Shown here: piece after piece, positions 54,771 to 63,715 of the stretch
How positions within the stretch are numbered: the stretch's first letter is position 1
Layout of the letters: every line of letters begins with the position of its first letter
DNA from: Nocardia otitidiscaviarum NBRC 14405
Lineage (GTDB): Bacteria > Actinomycetota > Actinomycetes > Mycobacteriales > Mycobacteriaceae
Assembly: GCF_000308635.1 (NCBI RefSeq)
Contig: NZ_BAGD01000050.1
Location: 1-64,000 of the forward strand
Reading direction: 5' to 3'
Length of the DNA: 64,000 nucleotides
Position numbers and translations under genes: made by a program
Notes under the pieces: generated by a model
Told to the model about the DNA's origin: nothing
Seen by the model: only the letters and a program-made list of their open reading frames with translations
Database searches by the model: none

Positions 54771-54829
54771 GCCGCCGTGGCGGCCACAGAGCCAGCGGCG
54801 CCGCCGTGGCGGCCACACGAGGCAGCGGC

Positions 54830-55756
54830 CTACTTCCGACGGTGTGCCCAGCAGTCCTGCACGAGCGCGTCGAGATCGGAAGCACTTGGTGCCCAGTCGA
54901 GTTCACCCACAGCGCGGCCCGGGTCGATGATCAGCGTGCGCGGTTCGGGAACGGCCGGGCCATGGACCAGGGGGACGCGGCGTCCGGTGACGCGCTCGAC
55001 GGCGGCGGCTACATCGAGAACGCTCGAGCCCTTCCCGCTGCCGATGTTGTAGCGGCGTGACGATCCCTGGGGCGGCAGTTGCTCGAGCGCGGCCACGAAA
55101 GCCGTTGCGGCATCGCGCACATGGAGGTAGTCGCGGACCGCGGTGCCGTCACCGTTGACCGTCAGGGGAGTGCCGTCGAGAGCGGCGGCGAGGGCGCGCG
55201 GAATCAGCCTGGTCGGGTCCGGATCCGCACCGCCCGCGATATTCGACAGCCGCAGTACGGCCGCGCCGAGCCGACCGGTGCTCGCCTGCGCTTCGACGGC
55301 GAGTTCGGCCGCCAGCTTACTGCTCGCGTACGGGTGCGGCGGTGCGTCCGGCAGGGCCTCGCCCATGGGTTGCAGCTCCGGTGACCCATAGATGGAAGCC
55401 GTCGAGGCAAGCACGATTCGGCGCACACCGGCACCGGCCATGGCCTCCAGCAGGGTGACCGTTCCCCCGGTGTTGACTCGGAAATATCGCAGCGGATCGG
55501 TCAGTGACTCGCGGGCGCGCCCCAGCCCGGCCAGATGGCAGACGGCATCGACGCTCTCCACGGCCTCCCGTACCGCGGCCGCGTCGAGCAGCTCGGCGAT
55601 CCGGATATCCGCCCACTCCGTCGGCAGCTCGCGCACCGCTTCCAAGGTGGAAGTCGGCCTGCGTACCATCGCGACCGGTTGGTATCCGCTGCTCCGCAAT
55701 GCCGCGACGACCGCCCGCCCTACATAGCCTTCGGCCCCCGTCACCAGTACCCGCAC
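54830..55756 (-). CDS. NAD-dependent epimerase/dehydratase (extended SDR)
   Basis: 308-residue extended short-chain dehydrogenase. The NAD motif VTGAEGYVGRAV is at residues about 5-16, the catalytic serine region is LASTASIYGSP, and the YASSK Tyr-Lys pair is at about 143-147. The C-terminal part DGTAVRDYLHVRDAA is typical of UDP-glucose 4-epimerase-like enzymes. Probably acts on a nucleotide sugar; the exact substrate is unknown. Downstream of the FAD monooxygenase on the same strand, 40 bases apart. Confidence 0.9.
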   Translation of the reverse strand: MRVLVTGAEGYVGRAVVAALRSSGYQPVAMVRRPTSTLEAVRELPTEWADIRIAELLDAAAVREAVESVDAVCHLAGLGRARESLTDPLRYFRVNTGGTVTLLEAMAGAGVRRIVLASTASIYGSPELQPMGEALPDAPPHPYASSKLAAELAVEAQASTGRLGAAVLRLSNIAGGADPDPTRLIPRALAAALDGTPLTVNGDGTAVRDYLHVRDAATAFVAALEQLPPQGSSRRYNIGSGKGSSVLDVAAAVERVTGRRVPLVHGPAVPEPRTLIIDPGRAVGELDWAPSASDLDALVQDCWAHRRK

Positions 55757-55796
55757 GACCGACTCCTCTCCACCGGGAGAACGTACGCCCCGCTCC

Positions 55797-56825
55797 CTAC
55801 GAGCGCGCCCGCGCGTACAGCCGCTGCGCCTCCTCCCGCTCGGCCGCGATGCGCCGCCGCCGCACCACCATGGCCGCGGCCGGATCCGAGCCGGTCAGGA
55901 GGGCGCGATGCAGTGCGTCCGCATCGTCGATGGCCTCGCATGCTCCGCGCCCGGCGGCAGGGGTGATGGCGTGGTCGGCGTCACCGCACAGGATCAGCGG
56001 CGGCTGCGGCGGCTTCGCGGTGTCGAAGGGGACCGTTCGAGCATTGGAGACGTGCAGGGTCTCGGTGTGATCGAGCAGTTGGTCGATGATGTCGGTATCG
56101 GGTGCGGCGGCGCGAATGTGCTCGGCCCAGACCGAGACCGGATGGAATCCGGTCTCCCGCTGAGGTATCGGCGGTCGGGTCAGGCGCGCGAACCAGAAGG
56201 CGGCCTCGTCGTTCCAGAGGTGTCCGAAACTGCTGGTCGGCAGGATGCCCGCGCCGAGGCGGCCGTCGAAGTGCAGTACCGACGGTTCGGTCGACAGGCG
56301 GACGGGTGTGATCGTGGTGCCGTAGAAGATGACCTGCCCGGCGTATTCGGGGGTGCGTTCCGGCTCCAGGCGGGTGCGCCCCACGGAGTCGACGCCGTCG
56401 GCGGCGATCACCAGATCGTCGATGGCGACGACATGATTGCCGCTGCGCACGGTGCCGCTGGTCGGATCGATATCGGTGACCGGTGTGTCGAAATGCAGAT
56501 CAGCGCCCGCGCCGCGGGCGAATTCGGTGAGCGCGCGCATGAGTTCGGGTCGCCGATACAGCCGATGCCCGCGACTGTTCAGTTCGCCCCGGCCCGGTGC
56601 CAGGTAGTGGAAGCGGAACCCGGAGACCGGATACGACGCCGCCATCAGTGCGGCCGACGGTACTTCGAGTTCCGCCAGCACATCATGAGCATGCCGGTCC
56701 AGAACAAGGAATGACCCGTCGCCGCCCGGCGTGCGCCGCTCGAATACCCGGGCCGTCCTTTCGTGGCAGGCCAGCGCTCCAGCCAGTACTGTTCCGGCGA
56801 TTCCGCCGCCGATGATCGTGACCAC
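55797..56825 (-). CDS. FAD-dependent monooxygenase (PHBH-type fold)
   Basis: 342 residues. FAD-binding GxGxxG at the start (IIGGGIAGTVLAG), the DG motif DLVIAADGVDSVGRTRL (about 136-152) and the GD motif LILCGDADHAITPAAGRGACEAIDDADAL (about 278-306) define a class A flavoprotein monooxygenase. Hydrophobic small-molecule hydroxylation is likely; the substrate is unknown. The 282 bases upstream (56826-57107) hold no further gene that can be supported. Confidence 0.9.
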   Translation of the reverse strand: MVTIIGGGIAGTVLAGALACHERTARVFERRTPGGDGSFLVLDRHAHDVLAELEVPSAALMAASYPVSGFRFHYLAPGRGELNSRGHRLYRRPELMRALTEFARGAGADLHFDTPVTDIDPTSGTVRSGNHVVAIDDLVIAADGVDSVGRTRLEPERTPEYAGQVIFYGTTITPVRLSTEPSVLHFDGRLGAGILPTSSFGHLWNDEAAFWFARLTRPPIPQRETGFHPVSVWAEHIRAAAPDTDIIDQLLDHTETLHVSNARTVPFDTAKPPQPPLILCGDADHAITPAAGRGACEAIDDADALHRALLTGSDPAAAMVVRRRRIAAEREEAQRLYARARS

Positions 56826-57107
56826 AGCACCTCCTGACCGCTACCGGTCGACACCATTCCCGACCGGCCTCCCCGACGATAGCCGATCCCTGTACGAGCG
56901 CATAGCAAATGACCAGCACACTCGGGGTTGCTGGAATCGAGCCTAGGTCGGATTCCGGTTTTCTTCGGTCGAGTTGGAATATGTTGTCCGCTATGCGGCT
57001 TACGCTCCGTTATTGCCGGGTATGCGGCCGTGCGAATTTCCGGTGACCGTTCCGTATGCGGCGCGCCGAGCCGGGGCGGCGAGCTGCGGCGCGGCTACCG
57101 TGGCGGA

Positions 57108-58121
57108 GTGATAGCGCTGCTGCTCGGTCTCGCTCTGCTGGGGGTATTCGTTGTCCTGGTCGTCCGGGAGCCGCGGCGGCTGGTCAACGGGGTGGTGCTG
57201 CTCGCCGCGCTCATCTTCGGTGTGATCGGCGTGGTGGACTACGACTCCGAGAGCATGCTCGCCGTTCTCGCCGCGTTGCTGGTGATGCTGTCGCCGCTGC
57301 TGGTGCTCGTACTCGCCGGTCTGCTCATGGCGAACGGCGTGCACATGGCGCGTCGGGAGGGTCGGCGGGTGGCGAACCTGCTGTCCCTCGGACTCGGTAT
57401 CGCCCTCGCCGCACCGTATGTGCTGTTCGTGGTGGCGCTCGTCAGCGGGAATCTGTGGCTGGCGGTGGTGCTGGCCTCGGGCACGCTGGTGGTCAGCTTC
57501 ATCGGCTTCCTGCTGCTGGCCTTCCTGCTGTACTCGTTCGTCTATCTGCGCCTGCCCGCCGCGCGCGGTGCGGGCGCGATCGTGGTGCACGGTTCGGGGC
57601 TGATCGGCTCCCGGGTGCCGCCGCTGCTGGCCAGCCGTCTGGACAAGGCACTCGAGGTGTACGCGGCCGAGGTCGCCTCCGGGTATCGGCCACTGCTGGT
57701 CACCAGCGGCGGCAAGGGCTCCGACGAGGAGTTGGCCGAGGCCGACGCCATGGCGGGCTACCTCATCGACCGCGGACTGCCCGACGCCGCCATCCTGCGG
57801 GAGAACCGTTCCGCGACGACGCGCGAGAACCTGCTGTTCACCCGGCAACTGCTCGCCGAGCGTGGAATCAGTACCCGAATGTTGTTGGTGACGAGCAATT
57901 TCCACGCCCTGCGTACCGCGATCCTGGCGCGTCGAATGGGCTTGGACGCCGCGGTGGTCGGATCACCGACCGCGCTGTACTACCTGCCGAGCGCGGTGCT
58001 GCGCGAGTTCGTCGGCATCCTCTTCGAGCACAAATGGTTCTATCTGACGGTCTGTGTGGCGCTCGCGGCGGCACCGCCGCTGCTGGTGCTGATCCTCGCG
58101 GCCATTCCGGGTGAGCAATAG
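57108..58121 (+). CDS. YdcF family membrane protein (DUF218)
   Basis: 337 residues. Four or five N-terminal membrane helices (about 1-150) precede a DUF218 domain (GAIVVHGSGLIGSRVPPLLASRLDKALEVY ... LLVTSGGKGSDEELAEADAMAGYLIDRG ... ENRSATTRENLLFTRQLL ... LLVTSNFHALRTAILARRMG), with a final helix. This matches the longer ElyC/YdcF type linked to envelope polymer metabolism. GTG start 57108. It is a second DUF218 protein in the window, with a different membrane layout from the one at 40489. Confidence 0.88.
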   Translation: MIALLLGLALLGVFVVLVVREPRRLVNGVVLLAALIFGVIGVVDYDSESMLAVLAALLVMLSPLLVLVLAGLLMANGVHMARREGRRVANLLSLGLGIALAAPYVLFVVALVSGNLWLAVVLASGTLVVSFIGFLLLAFLLYSFVYLRLPAARGAGAIVVHGSGLIGSRVPPLLASRLDKALEVYAAEVASGYRPLLVTSGGKGSDEELAEADAMAGYLIDRGLPDAAILRENRSATTRENLLFTRQLLAERGISTRMLLVTSNFHALRTAILARRMGLDAAVVGSPTALYYLPSAVLREFVGILFEHKWFYLTVCVALAAAPPLLVLILAAIPGEQ

Positions 58122-59039
58122 CTAGCGGCGTCGTCGATAGTGGGCGTCCAGCAGCGGGACCGGATCGAGTTCGCTGATCTGATGTCCGGCATCGCAGTGA
58201 TCGGTGAGGTCCTTGCCGTCCCGTGCCTCGACCACGCGGAGCTGCGCGACCGAACCCACCAGTGTGGTCGCCACCCGGACGGCCCGCCGGTAGCCCGGCG
58301 CGTCCCGGTCCGCGACGATGATCACCCGCCGCGCCCCGCGCAGCCAGGTCGCGTGTTCGGGGTGCCAGCCGAGCGCGCCGCCCGCATTGCAGGTGGCGTA
58401 CACCCCGCAGTGGCGGGCGGTGAGCACATCCCGTTCGCCCTCGCAGACGAAGATGTCGGCGCCCGCGCGCACCGCGGGCACGATCGTCGGCAGCTGGAAG
58501 GGGATGCGCGCGAATCCGCCGCGCCGCCAACCACTGTCGGTCATGCGCTGCTGCCAGAAGGTTTTCGCCCGGCCGCGCTCATGGGGAATGTGCATGCGGT
58601 GGACGCGACCCACCGGCCGCCCGTCGAGCCGTTCGTACACATAGACGGCGACCCGACGGGGCGCGCCGAGTGGGCGTCCCAGATCGCGGGTGGGCGTGGC
58701 GAGCGGCAGCCCGGCGGCCAGCAGGGCGCGATCGGCGATGGAGGGTTCCGGGCGCGGTCGCGGCGTGCGCGCGGCGTGCGGGAGCGGTCGGTCGAACAGA
58801 TCGCGCACCCGCAGTCCGAGCCGTTCCAGGACCCGCTCGTCCGGACATCCGGCGAAGCAGCGGACGACGGTTCGTCCCTTCTTCCGGTCGTAGACGACCC
58901 CGAGCGAGGGGTGGTGGCGGCGTCCGTCACCCTCGTGCACCGGACACAGGTAGCGGGTCCACTCGCCGCTGGCGCGGCCGGGGCCGCTGACCCGGTCGAG
59001 CGCGCCGGTTATGGTGTCCCAGGATCGGTTGGTGCCCAT
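58122..59039 (-). CDS. Plasmid/phage-type TOPRIM primase-like protein
   Basis: 305 residues. A CHC2-like zinc motif is near the N-terminus (CPVHEGDG ... VVRCFAGCPDE), followed by a TOPRIM domain (DIFVCEGERDVLTA ... CNAGGALGWHPE ... RRVIIVADRDAPGYRRA). It lacks the long RNA-polymerase and helicase-binding parts of DnaG. Such truncated primases are typical of plasmids, phages and integrative elements. It lies immediately downstream of the 3' end of tRNA-Glu on the same strand, the classic site of element integration, but no integrase is visible. Confidence 0.82.
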   Translation of the reverse strand: MGTNRSWDTITGALDRVSGPGRASGEWTRYLCPVHEGDGRRHHPSLGVVYDRKKGRTVVRCFAGCPDERVLERLGLRVRDLFDRPLPHAARTPRPRPEPSIADRALLAAGLPLATPTRDLGRPLGAPRRVAVYVYERLDGRPVGRVHRMHIPHERGRAKTFWQQRMTDSGWRRGGFARIPFQLPTIVPAVRAGADIFVCEGERDVLTARHCGVYATCNAGGALGWHPEHATWLRGARRVIIVADRDAPGYRRAVRVATTLVGSVAQLRVVEARDGKDLTDHCDAGHQISELDPVPLLDAHYRRRR

Positions 59040-59195
59040 GGTGTGTCCTCCCGATTCCGGTGTACCTCGGGGGAGGGGCCGATGCGAACGTCGCTTGCGC
59101 CTGTACGTACCGGGGGCGGCGGTGGACGATTCGAGCGGCTTTCGTGACCTTCCGGCGGAAAGAAGGTGGCCCGGACAGCAGGTCGCCGGAAAGCA

Positions 59196-59229
59196 GAAGG
59201 CTCCCGGTCTGATTCGACCGGGAGCCTTC
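59196..59229 (-). terminator. Terminator downstream of tRNA-Glu
   Basis: A perfect 14-bp stem (GAAGGCTCCCGGTC with GACCGGGAGCCTTC) and 6-base loop lies five bases past the tRNA 3' end on the minus strand, followed by TGCTTTCC. Confidence 0.8.
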
Positions 59230-59233
59230 GTAG

Positions 59234-59306
59234 TAGCCCCGACGGGATTTGAACCCGCGCTACCGCCTTGAGAGGGCGGCGTCCTAGGCCGCTAGACGAC
59301 GGGGCC
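59234..59306 (-). tRNA. tRNA-Glu (CTC)
   Basis: Minus-strand cloverleaf: acceptor GGCCCCG pairs with CGGGGCT, D-arm GTCT ... GGAC, anticodon stem CCGCC/GGCGG with loop CTCTCAA (anticodon CTC), T-arm GCGGG-TTCAAAT-CCCGT. The discriminator is A; full CCA is not encoded. It is the closest feature to the TOPRIM primase gene. Confidence 0.95.
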
Positions 59307-59456
59307 AGGACTGTCCTTCGATCTCTCGATCTCGGAAGCTCCGCTAGCTTAACCGATCGTTCGCCCAATGCGAAATCGGCGCGATGGCCTTGACCTGAAC
59401 GTATCTCGAGGTTTGAGGATGGAGGCCGTTGCGGATGTTCGAAACGGCAGGGAGGC

Positions 59457-60458
59457 ATGGCAATGCGAGCAGTCGAGGCGAAGGCGTTCGGTGGTCCCGA
59501 GGTACTGACGGTGACCGAGGTCGCCGATCCGACGGCCGGTCCGGGCGAGGTGGTGGTCGAGGTGGCGGCAGCCGATGTGATGTTCCTCGATGTGGTGTTG
59601 CGCAGCGGCTCGGGAGTGGACTTCTTTCCGGTCACGCCGCCGTATGTGCCGGGTGGCGCGGTCGCGGGCGTGGTGCGCGCGGTCGGCGCGGGCGTCGATG
59701 CGAGCTGGATCGGGCGTCGGGTCGCCACCGCTACCGCGGCCAGCGCCGTCGGCGGTGGCAAACCGGTCGGCGGCTACGCGGAACGGGCGCTGGCCAAGGC
59801 CGAGGCGCTGACCGTGATTCCGGAGGGGGTGGACTTCACCCAGGCGGCCGCGCTGGTGCACGACGGGCGCACCGCCCTCACCGTGGCGGAGGTGGCGGGA
59901 ATCGGGCCGGACTCGCGGGTGCTGATCACCGCGGCCGGTGGCGGTGTCGGAACCCTGCTGGTCCAGGTTGCCAAGGCGGCCGGGGCGACCGTCGTCGCCG
60001 CGGCTCGCGGCCGCGCCAAACTCCAACTGGCGCAACGGTTGGGTGCTGACGCCGTGGTCGACTACAGCGAGCCGGACTGGACCGACCGCGTGCGGTCCGC
60101 GTTGGGTGGGGCGGGTGTCGACATCGTCTTCGACGGCGCGGGAGGCGATCTCGGCAGCCGCGCGCTGGCTACCATGGCGCGCGGCGCGCGGATCATCGGA
60201 TTCGGCAATGCCGCAGGCGGTTTCGCGGACTTCGATCACGAGGACGCGGCCGCGCGCGACATCACCATCGTGGGCCTGCTGGAACTCACCAAGTCCGACA
60301 TCGATTGGGAACCAGCCCTCGGCCGTGCCCTCGCGTCGGTGGCGGCCGGACGGCTGGAGGTCGTGGTCGGCCAGACCTTCCCGCTCGACCGGGCATCGGC
60401 GGCGCACGCGGCGATCGAAGCGCGCACGGCGGTGGGGCGGACCGTGCTGACCGTGTGA
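59457..60458 (+). CDS. Zinc-independent quinone oxidoreductase-like dehydrogenase (MDR family)
   Basis: 333-residue medium-chain dehydrogenase/reductase. GroES-like N-terminus (GGPEVLTVTEVADPTAGPGEVVVEVAAADVMFLDV), then the Rossmann motif VLITAAGGGVGTLLVQVAKAAGATVVAAA (about 159-187) and AARDITIVGL. The catalytic-zinc cysteines are absent, as in quinone/NADPH oxidoreductases. It likely reduces a quinone or enone. It converges on dps. Confidence 0.9.
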   Translation: MAMRAVEAKAFGGPEVLTVTEVADPTAGPGEVVVEVAAADVMFLDVVLRSGSGVDFFPVTPPYVPGGAVAGVVRAVGAGVDASWIGRRVATATAASAVGGGKPVGGYAERALAKAEALTVIPEGVDFTQAAALVHDGRTALTVAEVAGIGPDSRVLITAAGGGVGTLLVQVAKAAGATVVAAARGRAKLQLAQRLGADAVVDYSEPDWTDRVRSALGGAGVDIVFDGAGGDLGSRALATMARGARIIGFGNAAGGFADFDHEDAAARDITIVGLLELTKSDIDWEPALGRALASVAAGRLEVVVGQTFPLDRASAAHAAIEARTAVGRTVLTV

Positions 60459-60471
60459 AGCGCCGAGCGCC

Positions 60472-60948
60472 TCACTCCTCCCGCTGCACCTGCCACATCC
60501 AGTGCAACTGCTCCAGCCGGGCGGTGATGTCGATCAGCACGTCCTGGGTGACCGGGTCGGCCTTCTCGGTGGCGTCGACGCGCTGGCGGAGGCGGCCGAT
60601 CACCTCGGTCAGGTTGTCGGTGATCTTGTCGATCACGTCGGCGTCGCGCACCCATCCCGCCGGGAAGCCGGTGGTTCCGGCCTGCTCGGCCACGGTGCGG
60701 GCGCGGCCGTCCGGGCTGACGCCGATGGCGGTGGCGCGCTCGGCGGCATCGTCGGTGAATGTCCGTGCGGAGGCGACCAGTTCGTCGAGCGCCAGGTGCA
60801 GCGGGCGGAAGTTGCGGCCGGTCACGTTCCAGTGCGCCTGCTTGGCGATGAGCGTCAGGTCGATGAGGTCCACCACGGTGCCGCTCAGTGCCTCACCGGC
60901 GATCCGCTGCTGCTCGGTGTCGAGTGTGGTCATCACGGGCTGTTGCAC
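60472..60948 (-). CDS. dps: DNA-protecting ferritin-like protein Dps
   Basis: 158 residues. The ferroxidase-centre pattern is intact: AKQAHWNVTGRNFRPLHLALDELVASARTFTDDAAERA, with His, Asp and Glu at the expected spacing, and a C-terminal LEQLHWMWQV. Dps forms a 12-mer that stores iron and shields DNA during oxidative or starvation stress. Convergent with the quinone oxidoreductase. Confidence 0.94.
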   Translation of the reverse strand: MQQPVMTTLDTEQQRIAGEALSGTVVDLIDLTLIAKQAHWNVTGRNFRPLHLALDELVASARTFTDDAAERATAIGVSPDGRARTVAEQAGTTGFPAGWVRDADVIDKITDNLTEVIGRLRQRVDATEKADPVTQDVLIDITARLEQLHWMWQVQREE

Positions 60949-60999
60949 GGGGGTCTCCTTCCTCGGGGGTCACCGAGGAGCTACCCACCTCGCCGGGAC

Positions 61000-61512
61000 C
61001 TATGCGACCGTCGTGGGAAGGGCCGTGCGGATCTGCTCGACCAGGTCGGCCGGCGGCAGCGTGGCGTCCAGGGTGATCCCGGATTCGTCGTCGGTCAGCG
61101 GCCGCAGGACGGCGAGTTGGGAGTCGAGCATCCGCGCCCCCATGAAATGGCCCTTGCGGGAGGTGAGGCGGCGCTCCAGTTCGTCCCGGGGCGCGGCCAG
61201 GTGCACGAAGAACAGGTCGGGCGCGGCCGCGCGCAGTCGATCGCGGTAGCTCTGTTTGAGCGCCGAGCAGGTCAGTACCGCGCCCGTGCTGCGTCGGTCG
61301 GCCAGCCACCCGGCCAGTGCATCGAGCCACGGTGCGCGATCGGTATCGTTCAGCGGTACGCCGGACGCCATCTTGGCCACATTGGCTTCGGGGTGGAAAT
61401 CGTCGCCCTCGCCGTACTCGACGCCCAGCGCGTGGGCGAGCAGGGTTCCGACGGTCGTCTTCCCGGAGCCCGCCACTCCCATTACCACGATCTGCGGGGC
61501 TTGCGCGGTCAT
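61000..61512 (-). CDS. gntK: Gluconokinase
   Basis: 170-residue GntK-type kinase converting gluconate to 6-phosphogluconate for the pentose phosphate pathway. The P-loop GVAGSGKTT (about residues 12-20), GDDFHPEANVAKMASGVPLNDTDRAPWL and CSALKQSYRDRLR are all family hallmarks. No gluconate transporter is adjacent. Divergent from the hydrolase at 61679. Confidence 0.94.
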   Translation of the reverse strand: MTAQAPQIVVMGVAGSGKTTVGTLLAHALGVEYGEGDDFHPEANVAKMASGVPLNDTDRAPWLDALAGWLADRRSTGAVLTCSALKQSYRDRLRAAAPDLFFVHLAAPRDELERRLTSRKGHFMGARMLDSQLAVLRPLTDDESGITLDATLPPADLVEQIRTALPTTVA

Positions 61513-61573
61513 GATTCGAACCCTAGTGCCGGTATCGTCGTGCCCTGGTCATCGCGCCGGAGAAAACTAGCTG

Positions 61574-61624
61574 TTACTCGCAGTCGCATAAACGGCTAGA
61601 CTGTTGCTACGCTCACGTAGCAAC
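61574..61624 (+). promoter_or_regulatory. Promoter and inverted-repeat operator of the hydrolase/reductase cassette
   Basis: GTTGCTACG and CGTAGCAAC (61603-61611 and 61616-61624) form a perfect 9-bp inverted repeat with a 4-base centre. A possible promoter, TTACTC (61574-61579) with TAGACT (61597-61602) 17 bases on, abuts it. The repeat lies 55 bases before the ATG at 61679, where a TetR-type repressor would bind. Confidence 0.5.
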
Positions 61625-61678
61625 GGCGGCCGCGGGCATCACCCCCGGTCGCGGGTACGACGATGACCAGGAGTATCG

Positions 61679-62587
61679 ATGAAGCTACTTCCGAATATGG
61701 GCCGCCGCACGGCGACGACCGATCCCGGTGAGGTAGCCCTCAACGCACGCAACGTGCAGTTCGACTGGGCCGCGACCGAGCCCGTCTGGATGCGGCGCGA
61801 GCCGGTCGCCTCCCACGTGCTCAATGCCCTGAGCATGCTGCTGCCCGAGGGGGAGCGCATGTTCCTGGTCACCTTCGGCGAGGCCCTTCCGCTGGTGCGG
61901 GACGAGAAGCTGCGCGAGGCCATGATCGGCTTCATCGGCCAGGAATCCATGCACGCCGAAAGCCACAACGGCGTACTCGAAAACGTACTGAAGACGCACG
62001 GCATCGACGTGGAACCGTATGTGCGGCAGGCGGAATACCTCTTCCGCAAGACGCTCGGCCCACGCGAGTTCGACACCGAGGCCGCCGCCCGCCAGCATCT
62101 GGTGGAGCGGCTCGGCGTGATCGCGGCCCTCGAGCACTTCTTCGCGTTCCTGGGCGACTGGGTGATCAACGCCGAGCTGGAGCGGTTCGACGCCGACCCG
62201 CAGATGCTGGACCTGTTCCGCTGGCACGGGGCCGAAGAGGTCGAACACCGCATGGTCGCCCACGACGTGGCCGAATACTTCGAGGTCGGCTACGTGCGAC
62301 GCGGCGCGCTCATGCTGATGGTCTTCCCGATCTTCATCGCGCTGCTGCTGCGCGGTACCAAATACCTTGTGCACCAGGACGAGTCGCTGCCCAACCATCG
62401 CTACCCGCGGCTGGTCGGGCGCATCTTCGCCGCCATGTGGCGGGGTGCGCTGCCCGGTGTGCCGTCGCTGCTGGTGAGCGCGCTGTCCACCTTCAAACCG
62501 GGATACAGCCCGGAGACGGTCGGCTCCACCGCGCAGGCCATCGCCTATCTGGCGCAATCCCCGGCGGCGCGCCGGGCGGCGTCGTGA
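61679..62587 (+). CDS. Metal-dependent hydrolase family protein (PF10118, COG3687)
   Basis: 302 residues. His/Glu-rich helices typical of the family are present: GFIGQESMHAESHNGVLENVL (about 82-101), IAALEHFFAFLGDW and FRWHGAEEVEHRMVAHDVAEYF, which give a ferritin-like dimetal site. A membrane-like helix is at about 218-238 (LMLMVFPIFIALLL). Despite the name, the reaction is not established. Its stop overlaps the reductase start (GTGA), indicating a functional pair. Confidence 0.88.
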   Translation: MKLLPNMGRRTATTDPGEVALNARNVQFDWAATEPVWMRREPVASHVLNALSMLLPEGERMFLVTFGEALPLVRDEKLREAMIGFIGQESMHAESHNGVLENVLKTHGIDVEPYVRQAEYLFRKTLGPREFDTEAAARQHLVERLGVIAALEHFFAFLGDWVINAELERFDADPQMLDLFRWHGAEEVEHRMVAHDVAEYFEVGYVRRGALMLMVFPIFIALLLRGTKYLVHQDESLPNHRYPRLVGRIFAAMWRGALPGVPSLLVSALSTFKPGYSPETVGSTAQAIAYLAQSPAARRAAS

Positions 62588-63693
62588 CGGCATCGCGTCC
62601 GGTGCCCACCGCCGCGCCGCTCGACCTCTTCGGCAAACCCCGCAGCGACCGCGCCACCCGGGTGCTGGACCTGATCGCCGAAACCCGGCTGCGCTGGACC
62701 ACGGTGGTCAACCGGAAGGCTCCGCAGGGCCGGGTGGACGACCGGCGCACGCCGTTGATCGTCACCGAACGCCGCGTCGAGGCGCGGGACAACGACGTCG
62801 TCAGCATCATGTTCACCGCCCCCGACGGTCGTGCGCTGCCCGCCTGGCGGCCGGGCGCGCATCTGGACCTGGAACTGCCCTCCGGCAAAGTTCGGCAGTA
62901 CTCGCTGTGCGGCGACCCCGCCGACCGGCACAGCTACCGCATCGCGGTGCGGCGCATCCCCGACGGGCTCGGCGGTTCACGGGAGGTGCACGAGGCGCTG
63001 CCCGTCGGCACGCCGGTGACCGTGCGCGGGCCACGCAATGCCTTCCCCTTCGTCCTGCCCGGATACGGATCCTCCGCCAGCCGAGTGCATTTCGTGGCGG
63101 GCGGCATCGGCATCACCCCGATCCTGCCCATGGTGCGGATGGCGCAGCGGCTCGGCGTGGACTGGAGCATGGTGTACGTCGGACGTTCCCGCGACACCAT
63201 CCCCTTCCTCGACGAGGTGGAGTCCTTCGGCTCCCGGGTCACGGTCCGCACCGATGACGAGCACGGATTGCCCACGGCCGCCGACCTTTTGCACGGAGCG
63301 GGAGCCGACACCTCGGTGTACTGCTGTGGACCGGTGGTGATGACCCGCGTCATCGCCGAGGCGGTCGCGCAGCGGCCGGGCGTGGAACTGTACTCCGAAC
63401 GTTTCTCCGCGCCGCCGGTGGTGAACGGCACCGCCTTCCGGGTCGAGCTGGCCCGCAGCGGCACGGTCGTCGACGTGCCCGCCGACAAATCGGTGCTCGA
63501 ACAAGTACTGAAAGTCCGCCCCGACCTGGCGTATTCGTGCCGCCAGGGCTTCTGCCGCACCTGCCGGGTGACGGCGCTGTCCACCGACGTCGACCACCGC
63601 GACACCGTGCTCACCGACGCCGAGCGCGCGGCGGGCGACATGCTGATCTGTGTATCCCGCTGCGGCGGTGAACGACTGGTGCTGGACCTCTAG
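62584..63693 (+). CDS. PDR/VanB-family ferredoxin reductase (flavin, NAD and 2Fe-2S domains)
   Basis: 369 residues. An N-terminal extension (1-55) precedes the flavin domain (AWRPGAHLDLELPSGKVRQYSLCGDP), then the NAD(P)-binding part (VHFVAGGIGITPILPMVRMA) and a C-terminal plant-type ferredoxin with C-x4-C-x2-C ... C (SCRQGFCRTC and MLICVSRC). It passes electrons from NAD(P)H through flavin and an iron-sulfur cluster to a partner enzyme, plausibly the upstream dimetal protein. GTG start overlaps the previous stop. Next gene starts 22 bases on. Confidence 0.92.
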   Translation: MTASRPVPTAAPLDLFGKPRSDRATRVLDLIAETRLRWTTVVNRKAPQGRVDDRRTPLIVTERRVEARDNDVVSIMFTAPDGRALPAWRPGAHLDLELPSGKVRQYSLCGDPADRHSYRIAVRRIPDGLGGSREVHEALPVGTPVTVRGPRNAFPFVLPGYGSSASRVHFVAGGIGITPILPMVRMAQRLGVDWSMVYVGRSRDTIPFLDEVESFGSRVTVRTDDEHGLPTAADLLHGAGADTSVYCCGPVVMTRVIAEAVAQRPGVELYSERFSAPPVVNGTAFRVELARSGTVVDVPADKSVLEQVLKVRPDLAYSCRQGFCRTCRVTALSTDVDHRDTVLTDAERAAGDMLICVSRCGGERLVLDL

Positions 63694-63715
63694 CACCCCA
63701 CCCCAGGAGACGATC

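Noticed and set aside
54772-54820. Repeated CCGCCGTGGCGGCCACA as a possible CRISPR or repeat array
   Set aside because: Only two copies with a short unequal spacer; better seen as a small duplication or hairpin after the DUF1992 gene.
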